Source of the DNA: Paenibacillus sedimenti
GTDB taxonomy: Bacteria > Bacillota > Bacilli > Paenibacillales > NBRC-103111
NCBI RefSeq assembly: GCF_014534655.1
Contig: NZ_JACVVD010000013.1
Coordinates: forward strand, 1 to 64,000
Length of the DNA: 64,000 nucleotides
Reading direction: 5' to 3'
The notes beneath the pieces were generated by a model. It saw only the letters and a list, made by a program, of their open reading frames with translations. It was not told the origin of the DNA and ran no database searches. The position numbers and the translations under genes are program-made. How positions within the stretch are numbered: the stretch's first letter is position 1; the number at the start of each line of letters is the position of its first letter. Shown in pieces: positions 1 to 8,424 of this stretch.

Positions 1-45
1 ACGCCGCCAGCGTTCGTCCTGAGCCAGGATCAAACTCTCCAAAAA
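1..45 (-). rRNA. 16S ribosomal RNA, 5' end only (partial)
   Basis: Read on the minus strand this is the universal 16S start (GAGTTTGATCCTGGCTCAG) followed by GACGAACGCTGGCGGCGT. The gene continues off the left edge. The mature 5' end is placed by similarity to Bacillus 16S, so it is accurate only to a few bases. The following 380 bp hold the leader and two promoters, so this is the first gene of an rRNA operon. Confidence 0.97.
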
Positions 46-138
46 GGATGAATCTGAATAGCTCATTTAAAGCTGACGAGATTGTTAATCTCTTAAAGTT
101 TAGAGTCGATTGCTCGACTTGCTTCTTCACTCGTTGTT

Positions 139-154
139 CAGTTTTCAAAGAACA
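139..154 (-). promoter_or_regulatory. boxA antitermination element in the rRNA leader
   Basis: The minus strand reads TGTTCTTTGAAAAC, the boxA-type element of Bacillus and Paenibacillus rRNA leaders. It lies about 95 bp before the 16S 5' end. In this family boxA recruits the Nus factors that prevent premature termination. The call rests on motif and position only. Confidence 0.75.
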
Positions 155-195
155 ATTTCTTTCGTTTTCCGACTCGCTCTCGCGGCCGGATTTAC

Positions 196-225
196 AATGT
201 ACCACAGTTTCGACATCAATTGCAA
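196..225 (-). promoter_or_regulatory. rRNA operon promoter P2 (proximal)
   Basis: On the minus strand there is a -35 TTGCAA (220-225), an 18-bp spacer and a -10 TACATT (196-201) in the context TGGTACATT. The same TGGTACATT core occurs in P1 about 150 bp upstream. That supports a tandem rRNA promoter pair. Confidence 0.6.
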
Positions 226-344
226 GCTGTTTTTTCTTGGAATTTTTTGTCGACTTCTGCGAGATCACATCATAGCATATGTTGCTGATCGAATGCAAAT
301 CCTATTCTCTAGCGATCATGTACTCGTTCGGAGCAACGAGAGAT

Positions 345-373
345 AATGTACCACGATCCAAAAACAATTTCAA
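345..373 (-). promoter_or_regulatory. rRNA operon promoter P1 (distal)
   Basis: On the minus strand there is a -35 TTGAAA (368-373), a 17-bp spacer and a -10 TACATT (345-350). It shares the TGGTACATT core with P2. Tandem promoters are usual for Firmicute rRNA operons. Confidence 0.65.
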
Positions 374-436
374 TACCTTTTATAAATGTTCTACAATTCC
401 AACTGTTCCGATTGTTCTGCATCCTAACGTGTAGAT

Positions 437-1177
437 TTAATATTCAATTGTAATAATCGGGGTGCCCGCAGTTAAACGCCATAAACCTGTTGTAGATTCC
501 TGATGAAGAGCTATTTGCAAATTTACGGTTTGATTACCGCTTTTAATAGAAGAATGGAACTGATCCGCAGCAAGCGACACACTTACCGTTTTGGTATCGG
601 TATAGCTTTCCACGATTTTGCCTCTATATTCTTGTACTAATGATTCTATTAGTTCCACCGTGTTTGTTTGACCAGATAATACATAACCTTGGACCATGAT
701 ATTCCATTCGCCTTTAATTCCTAAATCCGCAAGTCGATTCCCTTTTTCCTCTTGCCATTTGACCAATTTGGCCGGATCCGATGCCTGAGATGCATCCAGT
801 TGCAGTATCATATAGCATGCGGATTGCCCTTGCGGACTTGCAACCGTTAGTGTGGCGACTGTACCAGGTACAACCTCTACTTTTTCCTTATATATAGAAT
901 GTGAATTTGTTTCGCTCAACGTTTCCGCCCGAGGAAGCCCAAAAGCTTCTGATAATCTCTTACCTGCTTGCAGCAACTGTTCCTCAGTTCCGCCGCATGT
1001 GCCGTAATACCCTGTATACTTCAAGGTGATCTGATATTCATTCACCATATAAGGCTTTATGCTGTTTAAAAGCCGCGGCGTATCTTCCCCACCCCGAGCA
1101 TCGACATGACGGACCCACCCAAAAATAATACCTGTGATTGAAATCCATATTATAGATAAGAGCCAAAACTTTTGCAT
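437..1177 (-). CDS. YwmB-like membrane-anchored or secreted protein (DUF1779 type)
   Basis: About 246 residues with an N-terminal hydrophobic segment (roughly residues 4-22), so anchored or exported. The body shows a YwmB-like pattern: a stretch YTGYYGTCGG, then LLQAGKRLSEAFGLP, a C-rich strand region and a GIKGEWNIMVQG motif near residue 150. YwmB proteins share a TATA-binding-protein-like fold and have no firm role. The start is put at the ATG of 1177 because AGAGGTG lies 9 bases upstream; an in-frame GTG at 1189 overlaps that site. The family is recognised from memory of its motif pattern, so the assignment is moderate. Confidence 0.5.
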   Translation of the reverse strand: MQKFWLLSIIWISITGIIFGWVRHVDARGGEDTPRLLNSIKPYMVNEYQITLKYTGYYGTCGGTEEQLLQAGKRLSEAFGLPRAETLSETNSHSIYKEKVEVVPGTVATLTVASPQGQSACYMILQLDASQASDPAKLVKWQEEKGNRLADLGIKGEWNIMVQGYVLSGQTNTVELIESLVQEYRGKIVESYTDTKTVSVSLAADQFHSSIKSGNQTVNLQIALHQESTTGLWRLTAGTPIITIEY

Positions 1178-1336
1178 ATAAAACAGCACCTCTCATTAGA
1201 TAGAAATCTTCAACTCTAGTAAAAAGGATGCCCAAATCTAGTAATTGTTAAACTGCCTCATAAGGGAGTCACAGTTTCCGTGTCTTCGGGGATCGTATGT
1301 TTTAAAAAAAGCAAAGAGAATGAGATATAGATATGT

Positions 1337-1420
1337 ATAACCTTTAAAATTTATATTTACAGGTTATGCATTTGCATGTATATTGAGTTTATAACCACTA
1401 ATATTAATTTTAAAGGTTAT
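1337..1420. promoter_or_regulatory. Four alternating ATAACC half-sites upstream of the MBL gene
   Basis: The outer arms form a 15-bp perfect inverted repeat, ATAACCTTTAAAATT (1337-1351) and AATTTTAAAGGTTAT (1406-1420). Between them lie GGTTAT (1362-1367) and ATAACC (1391-1396). The result is two successive ATAACC...GGTTAT pairs with half-site starts 25 and 24 bp apart. The block ends 23 bp before the gene start at 1444, which suits an operator. The CGNR regulator at 2223-2813 is a candidate ligand. Confidence 0.45.
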
Positions 1421-1443
1421 AGTAACTGAAAGGAATGATGTCC

Positions 1444-2181
1444 ATGAACATTCAAAAGCTTCCTTGGGCTGGTATTCGCGTACAATTCGAAACGACAAGC
1501 ATCGTAATTGATCCATTGTTTCATTTTCCAAGCAAGTTTGGTCAACCACATGAACCGATGGTGCCGCTTAGCGATTTGGGAGCCATCGATGCTGTATTGA
1601 TTACTCACCACCATGGAGATCATTTTGATCCCGAAGCATTAGCGATGTTTTATGGCAAGGATATCCCTGTACATATGCCTTCAGAATCTTTGGAGATCAT
1701 AGGTGAAACCAAATTGACTAACGTAAACGGAGTCAGCATCGGCCAAACAATCCAAGTGGGAGCTCTAACGGCAACAGCCACCTACTCCGTAGATGGTATA
1801 GGCGACCCTCAAATCGCATGGATCGTACAGGGCGGCGATAAAAAAATGATCCATTGCGGAGACACTCTATGGCATGGATACTGGTGGAGAATAGCCAAAT
1901 CATACGGGCCTTTTGATGCGGTCTGCTTGCCGGTCAACGGCGCAGTTCTCGAATTACCGGGCATGACACCCAGCGGACAGCCGATCTCCTTAACGCCGGA
2001 GCAAGCAGCGTCGGCCGCGGTTATTTTGGGGGCTGGCACTTGGATTCCTATTCATTATGGCGTGATTCATCATCCGCCTATTTACCGCCAAACGCCAGAT
2101 TTGTTCGATCGTCTACAAGCGGCCGCGCAAGATAGAGTCAACCTGACATTGTTAAACACGAAGGAAAGCATTACACTATGA
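1444..2181 (+). CDS. MBL-fold metal-dependent hydrolase
   Basis: A cytoplasmic metallo-beta-lactamase-fold enzyme of about 245 residues. The signature LITHHHGDHFDPEAL (residues about 56-70) supplies the HxHxDH metal ligands. Later conserved positions include the HCGDTLW segment and a PIHYG motif near the C-terminus, as in the UlaG/UPF0173-like group. Substrate cannot be read from sequence. I place the start at the ATG of 1444, because AAAGG at 1429-1433 is 10 bases away; the ATGs at 1435 and 1438 sit too close to it. The CGNR regulator starts 41 bp downstream on the same strand, so the two probably form an operon. Confidence 0.8.
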   Translation: MNIQKLPWAGIRVQFETTSIVIDPLFHFPSKFGQPHEPMVPLSDLGAIDAVLITHHHGDHFDPEALAMFYGKDIPVHMPSESLEIIGETKLTNVNGVSIGQTIQVGALTATATYSVDGIGDPQIAWIVQGGDKKMIHCGDTLWHGYWWRIAKSYGPFDAVCLPVNGAVLELPGMTPSGQPISLTPEQAASAAVILGAGTWIPIHYGVIHHPPIYRQTPDLFDRLQAAAQDRVNLTLLNTKESITL

Positions 2182-2222
2182 AAATAATCCCATCTTCATA
2201 GAAAATCAGGAGTTGATCTGCA

Positions 2223-2813
2223 TTGGACACTCCCCCTTACCTCTTAGGCGGAAGTACATGGTTGAACTTGGTCAATACCCTTTACCTGCAAAATAAAGAA
2301 AAACATGATGCTCTGACTGATTCTGCATCGACCCTGCAATGGCTGCACGCTAATCAGTTGATTCGCGAACCATATGATGTTTTAGGAGCAGAAACCCTTC
2401 TTGAAGTTCGTGTTGAACTTGCTTCTCTTCGTGACCTTTGCAAAGAGATTCTAATCGATCTTGATATGGGCAATGAGCTTGCAGCGGAGACATTTATTAA
2501 GTTGAAAGCACGCGCTCAGAGCTTATCCATCCAAATTCATGCAACGGTTTCTGAAGGGAAGTTCACCCTTAATTATGAAGGAAAGAGTGCGGTTGATCAT
2601 ATGCTGTACATGATCATTCGTTCAATCTTCGATACTTTAGATACTTACACGCCCGATCGAATTCGAAAATGCGAACATGAAGACTGCATCCTTCATTTCG
2701 TCGATACATCCAAAAGCGGCAAAAGACGATGGTGCAGTATGGAAGCTTGCGGAAACCGCCATAAAGCAGCCGAGTTTTACGCAAAGAAGAAACTGAAGAA
2801 GTCAATGCTTTGA
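2223..2813 (+). CDS. CGNR zinc-finger / ABATE-type transcriptional regulator
   Basis: About 196 residues. The C-terminus carries the family signature: RKCEHEDC, then RRWCSMEACGNRHKAAEFYAKK, that is, paired cysteines forming a zinc finger with the CGNR tetrad (residues about 147-190). The N-terminal two thirds matches the ABATE-type ligand domain in length and position. These proteins are one-component regulators, usually of small stress operons. The start is a TTG at 2223 with CAGGAG about 10 bases upstream. The gene is probably co-transcribed with the upstream MBL gene and may act on the ATAACC sites at 1337-1420. Confidence 0.85.
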   Translation: MDTPPYLLGGSTWLNLVNTLYLQNKEKHDALTDSASTLQWLHANQLIREPYDVLGAETLLEVRVELASLRDLCKEILIDLDMGNELAAETFIKLKARAQSLSIQIHATVSEGKFTLNYEGKSAVDHMLYMIIRSIFDTLDTYTPDRIRKCEHEDCILHFVDTSKSGKRRWCSMEACGNRHKAAEFYAKKKLKKSML

Positions 2814-2871
2814 AAAAAGCCTAATCGCGCAGCGCAATTGCAAATAGCCGCTGCCGGATTAGGCTTTTTTT
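2813..2871 (+). terminator. Intrinsic terminator after the CGNR regulator
   Basis: GCCTAATC (2819-2826) pairs with GATTAGGC (2857-2864), followed by a run of seven T. A-rich bases precede the stem. It closes the MBL-CGNR unit, and the yrdB remnant starts only 5 bases after the T run. Confidence 0.9.
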
Positions 2872-2875
2872 ATAA

Positions 2876-3136
2876 TGGGGATTTCATGTTGGCAAAGGCG
2901 TGCTGATGAAGAGCGCATTGGGCATGGGTGCCCTGTTGATAGCAGCGGTCCTTTGGGGCATGTTCGTTGCTCCTAAAGCATCCGTCGTCATTGCCGAACC
3001 GTATCGGCTGGTCGTCGAACTCGCAATTTTTGCGAGTGCATTTGCTGTACTTCATGTATCTGGCCAAAAGCCGCAACAAGAAACCCACCTAACCATTCGC
3101 TGGAATCGCGGTGGCAGATGGGCTTTTTTTCATTGA
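2876..3136 (+). pseudogene. yrdB: yrdB (DUF2568) remnant, 5' end and 3' end lost
   Basis: Reading from 2876 gives WGFHVGKGVLMKSALGMGA..., the middle of a YrdB/DUF2568 small membrane protein; the highly typical WGMFVAPKAS and PYRLVVELAIFASA follow. In the intact family (about 115 residues) this stretch starts near residue 25, so the N-terminal helix is missing, and a TAA lies just upstream at 2873-2875. After VLHVSG (about 3070) the family similarity stops and unrelated sequence follows. A GTG at 2900 could start a 78-codon frame, but no ribosome site is seen. The remnant abuts the CGNR terminator. Confidence 0.75.
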
Positions 3137-4224
3137 TTGGACAGACGTTTATTTATTGCGTAAATACCAGTAGGCAGCTGATCGTTAGCGCCAATATCGA
3201 TAACATCCGTTGCATCGAAATCGCTCAACCTTTGCAAGTTGGTTCCAGTGGCAAGTCCTTCTATTTCGGTTACGTCAAAAGATACAAACCTGTTTGCAAG
3301 CACCATGTTAAGCATCGTCAAAACATGGGCATCCCTATCAAACCAGCTTACGGTGAAGGTCTCTCCCTTCTCTGTTTTCGCCTCCGCGTACTGTTGAGTT
3401 ATCGTAAGATCGTATTCTTTCTCCAGACGCATGAGACTCACGGCCGAAAACGGCTTATTAAAAGTAACCGCAAAAGGAATTTGCGAATCGGAAGGGGCTG
3501 TTTTCAATAAAAGTGCCGCATCTTTTTTATAGGTTTCCAGCTGCTCTTTGGTCTGAATACTTGCGTAGCTTTTTACTTTTTTATTTTTGGTCAGCAACGA
3601 CTCCGCTCGGCCGTTTAAATTTTCACTGTCGAAAGGAACAACCGGATAATTTACACGAGATTCCATTATAGCGGCTTGCTTCCAATCGGCACTCACAATC
3701 TGATCTGCAGGCGATATCAAATCATTGACACTTCCATCCCCCGGTTGAGCGAATCGCTGCAAGGACTGTAATGAAACATTAGGATTATCTTGCTGCTGAC
3801 CGATGAATTCCCATGCCGTAAAGAACGTCTAAGATTTATCTGACTGAAGTTTGGAGGCGTCCAGCACCGTAACCTTAGTCTCAATCCCCCTGTCGTCATC
3901 GATCAGCTTTCTATTAAATTTGGCACCTGGTAAATCTGTCAGCATGAGTCTAGGCTGCAATGCATCAGACCGGTCTGAAACGAATTTCAGAGCAGGGACA
4001 AAAAATTGCCGATTCGTAAAGTTAATTTGGTCAGAACTCCATTTGATATTCGCGGTAGAGGATAAGAACTTATCTTTTAACCTTGATGTTTTAAATTCTC
4101 CTTCAGACGGGTAATCCCAATTAGCAGAATCTTGATTGGTAAACTCAATCTCATTCGCACTTGCAGTAGTGCTGATCAATAAATTAACGGCAAGAAAAAA
4201 CAGACCTAGTGTCTTTTTGCTCAT
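3130..4224 (-). pseudogene. Secreted protein gene of unknown function, interrupted by an in-frame TAG
   Basis: The ATG at 4224 follows GGAGGGGAGTGGAAGG and starts a good signal peptide (MSKKTLGLFFLAVNLL, then ASA-N). Codon 132 (3829-3831) is TAG, yet the same frame stays open for another 232 codons: TFFTAWEFIGQQQDNPNVSL continues directly to the 3130 stop. A single substitution therefore splits a 364-codon gene. The product would be an extracellular mixed alpha/beta protein of about 40 kDa; I recognise no domain. The part after the stop has only a weak TTG (3762) as a possible restart and no ribosome site, so a pseudogene is likely. Suppression of the amber codon cannot be excluded. Confidence 0.7.
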
Positions 4225-4321
4225 CCTTCCACTCCCCTCCTTCTAAATTTTAACATTATTTTCCTGAAGGTACAAGAAATGAGTGATTAAGAACCGTTCT
4301 ACACATAATTTCCCATAATGT

Positions 4322-4406
4322 TACGAAGCGTTGCGTTCTATCTGGAGCCGGCGGAGACTGATGACGATGCCGATCGGAAGGAAGCCATCGCCTAGCCAGG
4401 CAGACG
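4322..4406 (-). pseudogene. Possible 3' remnant of a membrane-protein gene
   Basis: After the ThuA terminator the minus strand stays open in one frame for about 27 codons, including AWLGDGFLPIGIVISLRRLQ and ending at a stop near 4322. It has no start codon or ribosome site. The hydrophobic stretch followed by basic residues resembles the tail of a membrane protein, but I recognise no family and such a short open frame could occur by chance. The rest of 4225-4479 shows nothing else. Confidence 0.2.
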
Positions 4407-4459
4407 AAAAAGCGGTTGAGCACGATAGTCTGAACTATCGGTACTCAACCACTTTTTTT
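4407..4459. terminator. Bidirectional terminator downstream of thuA-like gene
   Basis: GGTTGAG and GATAGT pair with ACTATC and CTCAACC. The stem is flanked by AAAAA on the left and TTTTTTT on the right, so it can work on both strands. It sits 21 bp after the ThuA stop (minus strand). Confidence 0.8.
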
Positions 4460-4479
4460 GTTTATCCGTAAGGTCCGGC

Positions 4480-5217
4480 TTAAGCTTTTACTTTCGCTTT
4501 AATCTCTTCAAGCGGCTTGTGATTGCCGTACTTCGGATACTCGCGCGTAGAAGGAGCAGCCCAATGCACAGCGTTGCTGATCACACGACGGACTTGCTCA
4601 TTGTAGTAAGTGCGGTATGTCTCGTGTCCCGGACGGAAGTAGAAGATTTTGCCTTGACCGCGCGTGAATGTACAGCCGCTGCGGAATACTTCGCCGCCTT
4701 CGAACCAGCTCACCATGATCAGCTCATCCGGCTGAGGAATGTCGAAGTGCTCGCCGTACATTTCCTCGGCTTCCAGCTCGATGTATTCGCCAATGCCTTC
4801 TACGATCGGATGGCCTGGGGATACGACCCAGATGCGCTCTTTCTCGTCGGCTTCGCGCCATTTGAGGTCGCAGGACGTGCCCATCAGTTTTTTGAACACT
4901 TTGGAGAAATGTCCGGAGTGCAGCACGATAAGCCCCATGCCATGCAGTACGCGTTGTTGAACACGATTTACGATCTCATCCTGCACTTCGTCGTGTGCTT
5001 TATGTCCCCACCAGATTAAAACATCGGTGTTATTCAACACTTCTTCGGTCAGACCGTGCTCAGCGTCATCCAATATCGCATAAGTAACTTCAACGGCACC
5101 ATCCAAGCCCTCGCCGATGGCAGTATGGATGCCTTGCGGATAAGCGGCGCGTACGATTTCGCTTTCTTTTTCATGACGGAATTCATTCCATACAGTAACT
5201 CTAAGCTTCTGACTCAT
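4480..5217 (-). CDS. ThuA-domain protein (trehalose-utilisation-like)
   Basis: 245 residues, matching the ThuA domain over its whole length: VTVWNEFRHEK at the N-terminus, LIWWGHKAHDEV near residue 90, then VLHSGHFSKVFKKLMGTSCDLKWRE, and FRPGHETYRTYYNEQVRRVISNAVHWAA at the end. ThuA is a class I glutamine-amidotransferase-like fold found in sugar-utilisation loci; its reaction is unproven. The protein is cytoplasmic, with no signal peptide. GGAGGGAAACGAAC precedes the ATG. It diverges from the AraC regulator at 5427, which is the obvious candidate for its control. Confidence 0.88.
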   Translation of the reverse strand: MSQKLRVTVWNEFRHEKESEIVRAAYPQGIHTAIGEGLDGAVEVTYAILDDAEHGLTEEVLNNTDVLIWWGHKAHDEVQDEIVNRVQQRVLHGMGLIVLHSGHFSKVFKKLMGTSCDLKWREADEKERIWVVSPGHPIVEGIGEYIELEAEEMYGEHFDIPQPDELIMVSWFEGGEVFRSGCTFTRGQGKIFYFRPGHETYRTYYNEQVRRVISNAVHWAAPSTREYPKYGNHKPLEEIKAKVKA

Positions 5218-5426
5218 GTTCGTTTCCCTCCAAATAAGAGCGTATTCATTTATACCTCGAGTATAGTCACTTCCCCTGCAAAAAAAAATGCATGATCCTG
5301 CCCACTTCTTATTCGAAAGTGTCCTTCACATTCGAACAGTGTTATACTTATTGTTGATAGATCTTACTCGGATGCAGATATCATTTATTCAAAAATGTCC
5401 TTTCCGATAGCGAGGTATACGCTTCT

Positions 5427-6362
5427 ATGGATGCTTTACACAGCTCTTCTACCGAAATCGTTAATGAAGAAGTCATTTATCAGAACCCTCTGCTTTTTTT
5501 GAAAATATGGGAAATAAGTATTGACGCCCCGACTTGCGGCATCCACGATCCTTGGTATTGGCATTATCACAAGCAGGTTGAATTTCTCGTCGTGATAGAG
5601 GGTCGCCTCGGCATTCAAACCAAGGACAACTACACCGTGATGGAACCCGGCGATGTCATGGTTCTCGGCTCCTCCCAACCGCACCGCACGCATAAACACT
5701 CGATCGAGCCGCTTAGACAAATCGTATTCCAAATTGACTTGACTCAGCATTTTGACCTGGGGACGATGCCTTACCTGCATTGCTTCTCGGAGCTGACCCA
5801 CCCGCTTGAGCAATTTAACGAGCTGTTTCGCGGGAATGAGCCGGTCAAGCATGCTGCATACGGTCTCATTATGGATATTTACGAGGAATCACAATCCCGA
5901 AAGCTAGGGTATGAGCTGGCCATTAGCGCAGCGATCAAGAATTTATTGCTGCTTATGCTCCGTAACGACAATCGTGATTTATCGGCATTAGCCGAAGAGA
6001 CCGGACTTTCCCGGCTGCGTCCGGCGCTCGATTATGTGGATCTGCATCTCAGCGACAAAATCGCGGTGGAAGACGTATGCAGCTTACTGAATCTGAGCTA
6101 CCACTACTTCATTAAGTATTTTAAAAAAGTGATGGGCATGTCTTTCGTCGATTACGTGAATTACAAGCGGATCAAAAAAGCTGAGCGCCTCCTTCTCACC
6201 GGAGACCTCAGCATTATGGAAGTTAGCTTTGAGGTGGGCATTCTGAACATGGCGCAGTTCTATAAGCTGTTCAAGCGCCACAATCAGTGCTCGCCCAAAG
6301 AGTTCAAGCAGCGCATGCGAAGTCAGACAAGCTTGGCGCCTGTGCTTGCGCAGGCGGATTAA
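5427..6362 (+). CDS. AraC-family regulator with N-terminal cupin sensor
   Basis: 311 residues. Residues about 40-110 form a cupin-type ligand domain (WHYHKQVEFLVVIEGRLGI, then MEPGDVMVLGSSQPHRT). Residues about 195-300 form the two-helix-turn-helix AraC domain: VEDVCSLLNLSYHYFIKYFKKVMGMSFVDYVNYKRIKKAERLL, then IMEVSFEVGILNMAQFYKLFKRHNQCSPKEFKQ. Such proteins usually sense a sugar and activate a neighbouring gene. The divergent ThuA-like gene, 209 bp away, is the likely target. Ribosome site GAGG lies about 10 bases before the ATG. Confidence 0.9.
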   Translation: MDALHSSSTEIVNEEVIYQNPLLFLKIWEISIDAPTCGIHDPWYWHYHKQVEFLVVIEGRLGIQTKDNYTVMEPGDVMVLGSSQPHRTHKHSIEPLRQIVFQIDLTQHFDLGTMPYLHCFSELTHPLEQFNELFRGNEPVKHAAYGLIMDIYEESQSRKLGYELAISAAIKNLLLLMLRNDNRDLSALAEETGLSRLRPALDYVDLHLSDKIAVEDVCSLLNLSYHYFIKYFKKVMGMSFVDYVNYKRIKKAERLLLTGDLSIMEVSFEVGILNMAQFYKLFKRHNQCSPKEFKQRMRSQTSLAPVLAQAD

Positions 6363-6401
6363 CGCGCCTCAGGAAAGCGGCGTGCAAAGATCCGTAAGCC
6401 A

Positions 6402-7220
6402 TCAAGGTAAGAACCCTTGCTGGCTCACAAACACCCGCTCCTGCGGAAAATACCGCAGGAGCTGTTCGTGCACGCGCGCGTACGCATCACGACTGTACCA
6501 GTCGCTCAGCCCTAGCGCGTCATAGATCGAGCGCACGCCGATGCGTTCCGTGCGCTTGCCTTTGCTGCCATCGCCCATGAAATAGTCGTCGATGCACACC
6601 CGATCCACGATGCCGGCCAGCCGCTCGGCGAACTGCTCCGAGCAGGGCAGCACAGGCGCAATCGTGGCCTGCACCGGAATGCCGCGAGCGGTAAGCTCGC
6701 GCAGTGCCCGAAGACGCGCCGGTATCGGCGGCGCGGCCGGGGTGAACGCCCGGCGGACGTCCTCGCGGTCCGTCTCTACCGTCATGCTGACTCGCACGCG
6801 CGGTCCGAGCAGCTCCAGCAAATCCATATCGCGCGTAACGAGCGGACTGCGCGTCTGCACGAACAAAAAGTCAGGCGGTTGCGCCGCCATGACTTCCAGA
6901 AGCGAGCGGGTAAGCCGCTCCGCGTACTCCATAGGTTGATAAGGATCCGTGCTCGATGACATGAAGATCGTCACGGGTCCTTTGCGCTTTGCTTTGACCA
7001 GCTCGCGTTCCAATAGAGCAGCTGCGTTTTCTTTTACATCAACCCAGCCTCCCCATTCCCCATCATGAAACAGCGCCACCGGCATCTGCCGCACATAACA
7101 ATACGAGCACGCGAACGCACAGCCTGAGTAAGGATTTAACGTATGCGTATAACCTTGAAGAAAGCCGCTGGCCTTATTTAATAGCTGCTTGGCCGACTTT
7201 CTCGTTACTTTTGGCTGCAC
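6402..7220 (-). CDS. Radical SAM protein of the spore-photoproduct-lyase-like / Rv2578c group
   Basis: 272 residues. The radical SAM cluster motif is CAFACSYCYV (C-x3-C-x2-C, residues about 33-42), preceded by YTHTLNPYSG, which is typical of SplB-like and Rv2578c-like proteins. Further signatures are MSSSTDPYQP and the SMTVETDREDVRRAFTP motif. These enzymes use a 4Fe-4S cluster and SAM; SplB repairs thymine dimers, but the role of this subgroup is not known. The start is a GTG at 7220 with TTGGAGGG upstream. It overlaps the 3' end of adaB by 47 bp on the same strand, so it is translated from the Ada operon, which suggests a DNA-damage link. Confidence 0.85.
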   Translation of the reverse strand: MQPKVTRKSAKQLLNKASGFLQGYTHTLNPYSGCAFACSYCYVRQMPVALFHDGEWGGWVDVKENAAALLERELVKAKRKGPVTIFMSSSTDPYQPMEYAERLTRSLLEVMAAQPPDFLFVQTRSPLVTRDMDLLELLGPRVRVSMTVETDREDVRRAFTPAAPPIPARLRALRELTARGIPVQATIAPVLPCSEQFAERLAGIVDRVCIDDYFMGDGSKGKRTERIGVRSIYDALGLSDWYSRDAYARVHEQLLRYFPQERVFVSQQGFLP

Positions 7221-7761
7221 GACGTCCCTCCAATGATAGCAAGCTCTCTTTATTCTGCAGTCCGCCTCTGTAACCGGTTAGTGAACCATTCTTCCCTAGG
7301 ACGCGGTGACATGGAACGACAATCAAAACCGGATTTGCGCCAATCGCAGTGCCTACGGCGCGTACGGCTTTGATTTTATCCAGCTTGTGAGCGATTTCCG
7401 AGTAACTGCTGGTTTGCCCGTGAGGAATACTTTGAAGCGCCTGCCAGATCGTCATTTGAAATGGTGTACCTCTTAGATCCAGAGAAAGGGTGAATACGGG
7501 GCGCTGTCCGCTTAAGTACTCCTTGATTTGCACAATATAAGGCTCTAGAAAATCCTGATCGCGCACCAATTCATGCCCTGGAGCATACTTTCGTATCCAT
7601 TTCAGCAGATCCGACCATACCTCATCCTCCATATATTGGGCCGGTGAACTGTTCAAAAACTGCAGGTAACATAATCCCTGATCCGATGCCGCCAGGAGCA
7701 AATCCCATATATCCACATGGACAACCGTCCAGTAGATAGGGTTTTGTGTTCTGGTTTGCAT
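7174..7761 (-). CDS. adaB: Methylated-DNA--protein-cysteine S-methyltransferase (AdaB/Ogt type)
   Basis: 195 residues. The active-site motif IVVPCHRVLGKNGSLTGYRGGLQNKESLL (residues about 143-171) contains the PCHR cysteine that accepts the methyl group from O6-methylguanine. The preceding FQMTIWQALQSIPHGQTSSYSEIA is the DNA-binding helix-turn-helix of the family. It acts once, in the cytoplasm, to reverse alkylation. GAGGAGGG lies 7 bases before the ATG. It sits 23 bp after adaA and overlaps the radical SAM gene, as a three-gene operon. Confidence 0.93.
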   Translation of the reverse strand: MQTRTQNPIYWTVVHVDIWDLLLAASDQGLCYLQFLNSSPAQYMEDEVWSDLLKWIRKYAPGHELVRDQDFLEPYIVQIKEYLSGQRPVFTLSLDLRGTPFQMTIWQALQSIPHGQTSSYSEIAHKLDKIKAVRAVGTAIGANPVLIVVPCHRVLGKNGSLTGYRGGLQNKESLLSLEGRRAAKSNEKVGQAAIK

Positions 7762-7784
7762 TCTCCATCCCTCCTCGGTTATGG

Positions 7785-8342
7785 TTATCGTGTCTGACCC
7801 GCACGCCCATACGCATGGCGGAACTCCGTTGGGGTCAAACCGGTTTTTTTCTGAAATAATGTAGCAAAATGGGCTGCGCTGGGTATCCCTACCTGAATGG
7901 CAATGGCATTCATCGCCAAGTCTGTCTCTGTAAGAAGCTGTTTTGCAGCGTCGATTCGAAGTTGTTGGAGATACGTTAGCGGTGTGAAGCCCATTAAACG
8001 CTTGAAAGTGCGCTGCAGATGATAGACACTAGCATAAAAATGATCTGCCAGAACAGCTAGCGTCAACGGCTCTGCATAATTCTCTTCGATATGCTGCGTG
8101 ATGTGCTGCACCCATTCCTCGTCAGGCAATCTCGCTCCATCGGGACGGCATCTTTTGCAAGGGCGGTAGCTTGCAGATATGGCATCCTGCTTATTCACGA
8201 AGATGCGAACATGCTCTTTGTTCGGAAGCTTGGATTTGCACGATGGCCTGCAGAAAATGCCTGTTGTTTTCACCGCATAAAAAAACTTGCCGTCATATCG
8301 GGAATCATTTTCGACAATGGCTTTCCAAAACTCACCTGTCAT
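7785..8342 (-). CDS. adaA: AdaA: methylphosphotriester-DNA methyltransferase and activator
   Basis: 185 residues. The N-terminal Ada zinc domain reads DGKFFYAVKTTGIFCRPSC ... RPCKRCRPD (four zinc cysteines, C-x3-C and C-x2-C; the first is the methyl acceptor). Residues about 85-180 form an AraC-type DNA-binding domain ending in PTEFRHAYG. In the known Bacillus system AdaA takes a methyl group from backbone phosphotriesters and then activates adaA-adaB and alkA. The gene order here is the same. GGAAGGAG precedes the ATG. Promoter and Ada box lie just upstream (8387-8437). Confidence 0.95.
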   Translation of the reverse strand: MTGEFWKAIVENDSRYDGKFFYAVKTTGIFCRPSCKSKLPNKEHVRIFVNKQDAISASYRPCKRCRPDGARLPDEEWVQHITQHIEENYAEPLTLAVLADHFYASVYHLQRTFKRLMGFTPLTYLQQLRIDAAKQLLTETDLAMNAIAIQVGIPSAAHFATLFQKKTGLTPTEFRHAYGRAGQTR

Positions 8343-8386
8343 TTTCTGCTCTCCTTCCTATCAACCCGTCGTCTTTCTACACCCTC

Positions 8387-8415
8387 AGTATACCCAAACA
8401 AGAACGCACTTGTAA
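8387..8415 (-). promoter_or_regulatory. Promoter of the adaA-adaB-radical SAM operon
   Basis: On the minus strand there is a -35 TTACAA (8410-8415), a 17-bp spacer and a -10 TATACT (8387-8392). It lies 45 bp before the adaA ATG. Confidence 0.6.
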
Positions 8416-8424
8416 GAGATCGGG

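Noticed and set aside
48..346. Two overlapping open frames on the plus strand near the left edge
   Set aside because: They lie antisense to the rRNA leader and promoters, have no ribosome site and no recognisable protein.
3829..3831. Amber codon as pyrrolysine
   Set aside because: Nothing in the window suggests pyl genes, and pyrrolysine is known mainly from methylamine methyltransferases, unlike this secreted protein.
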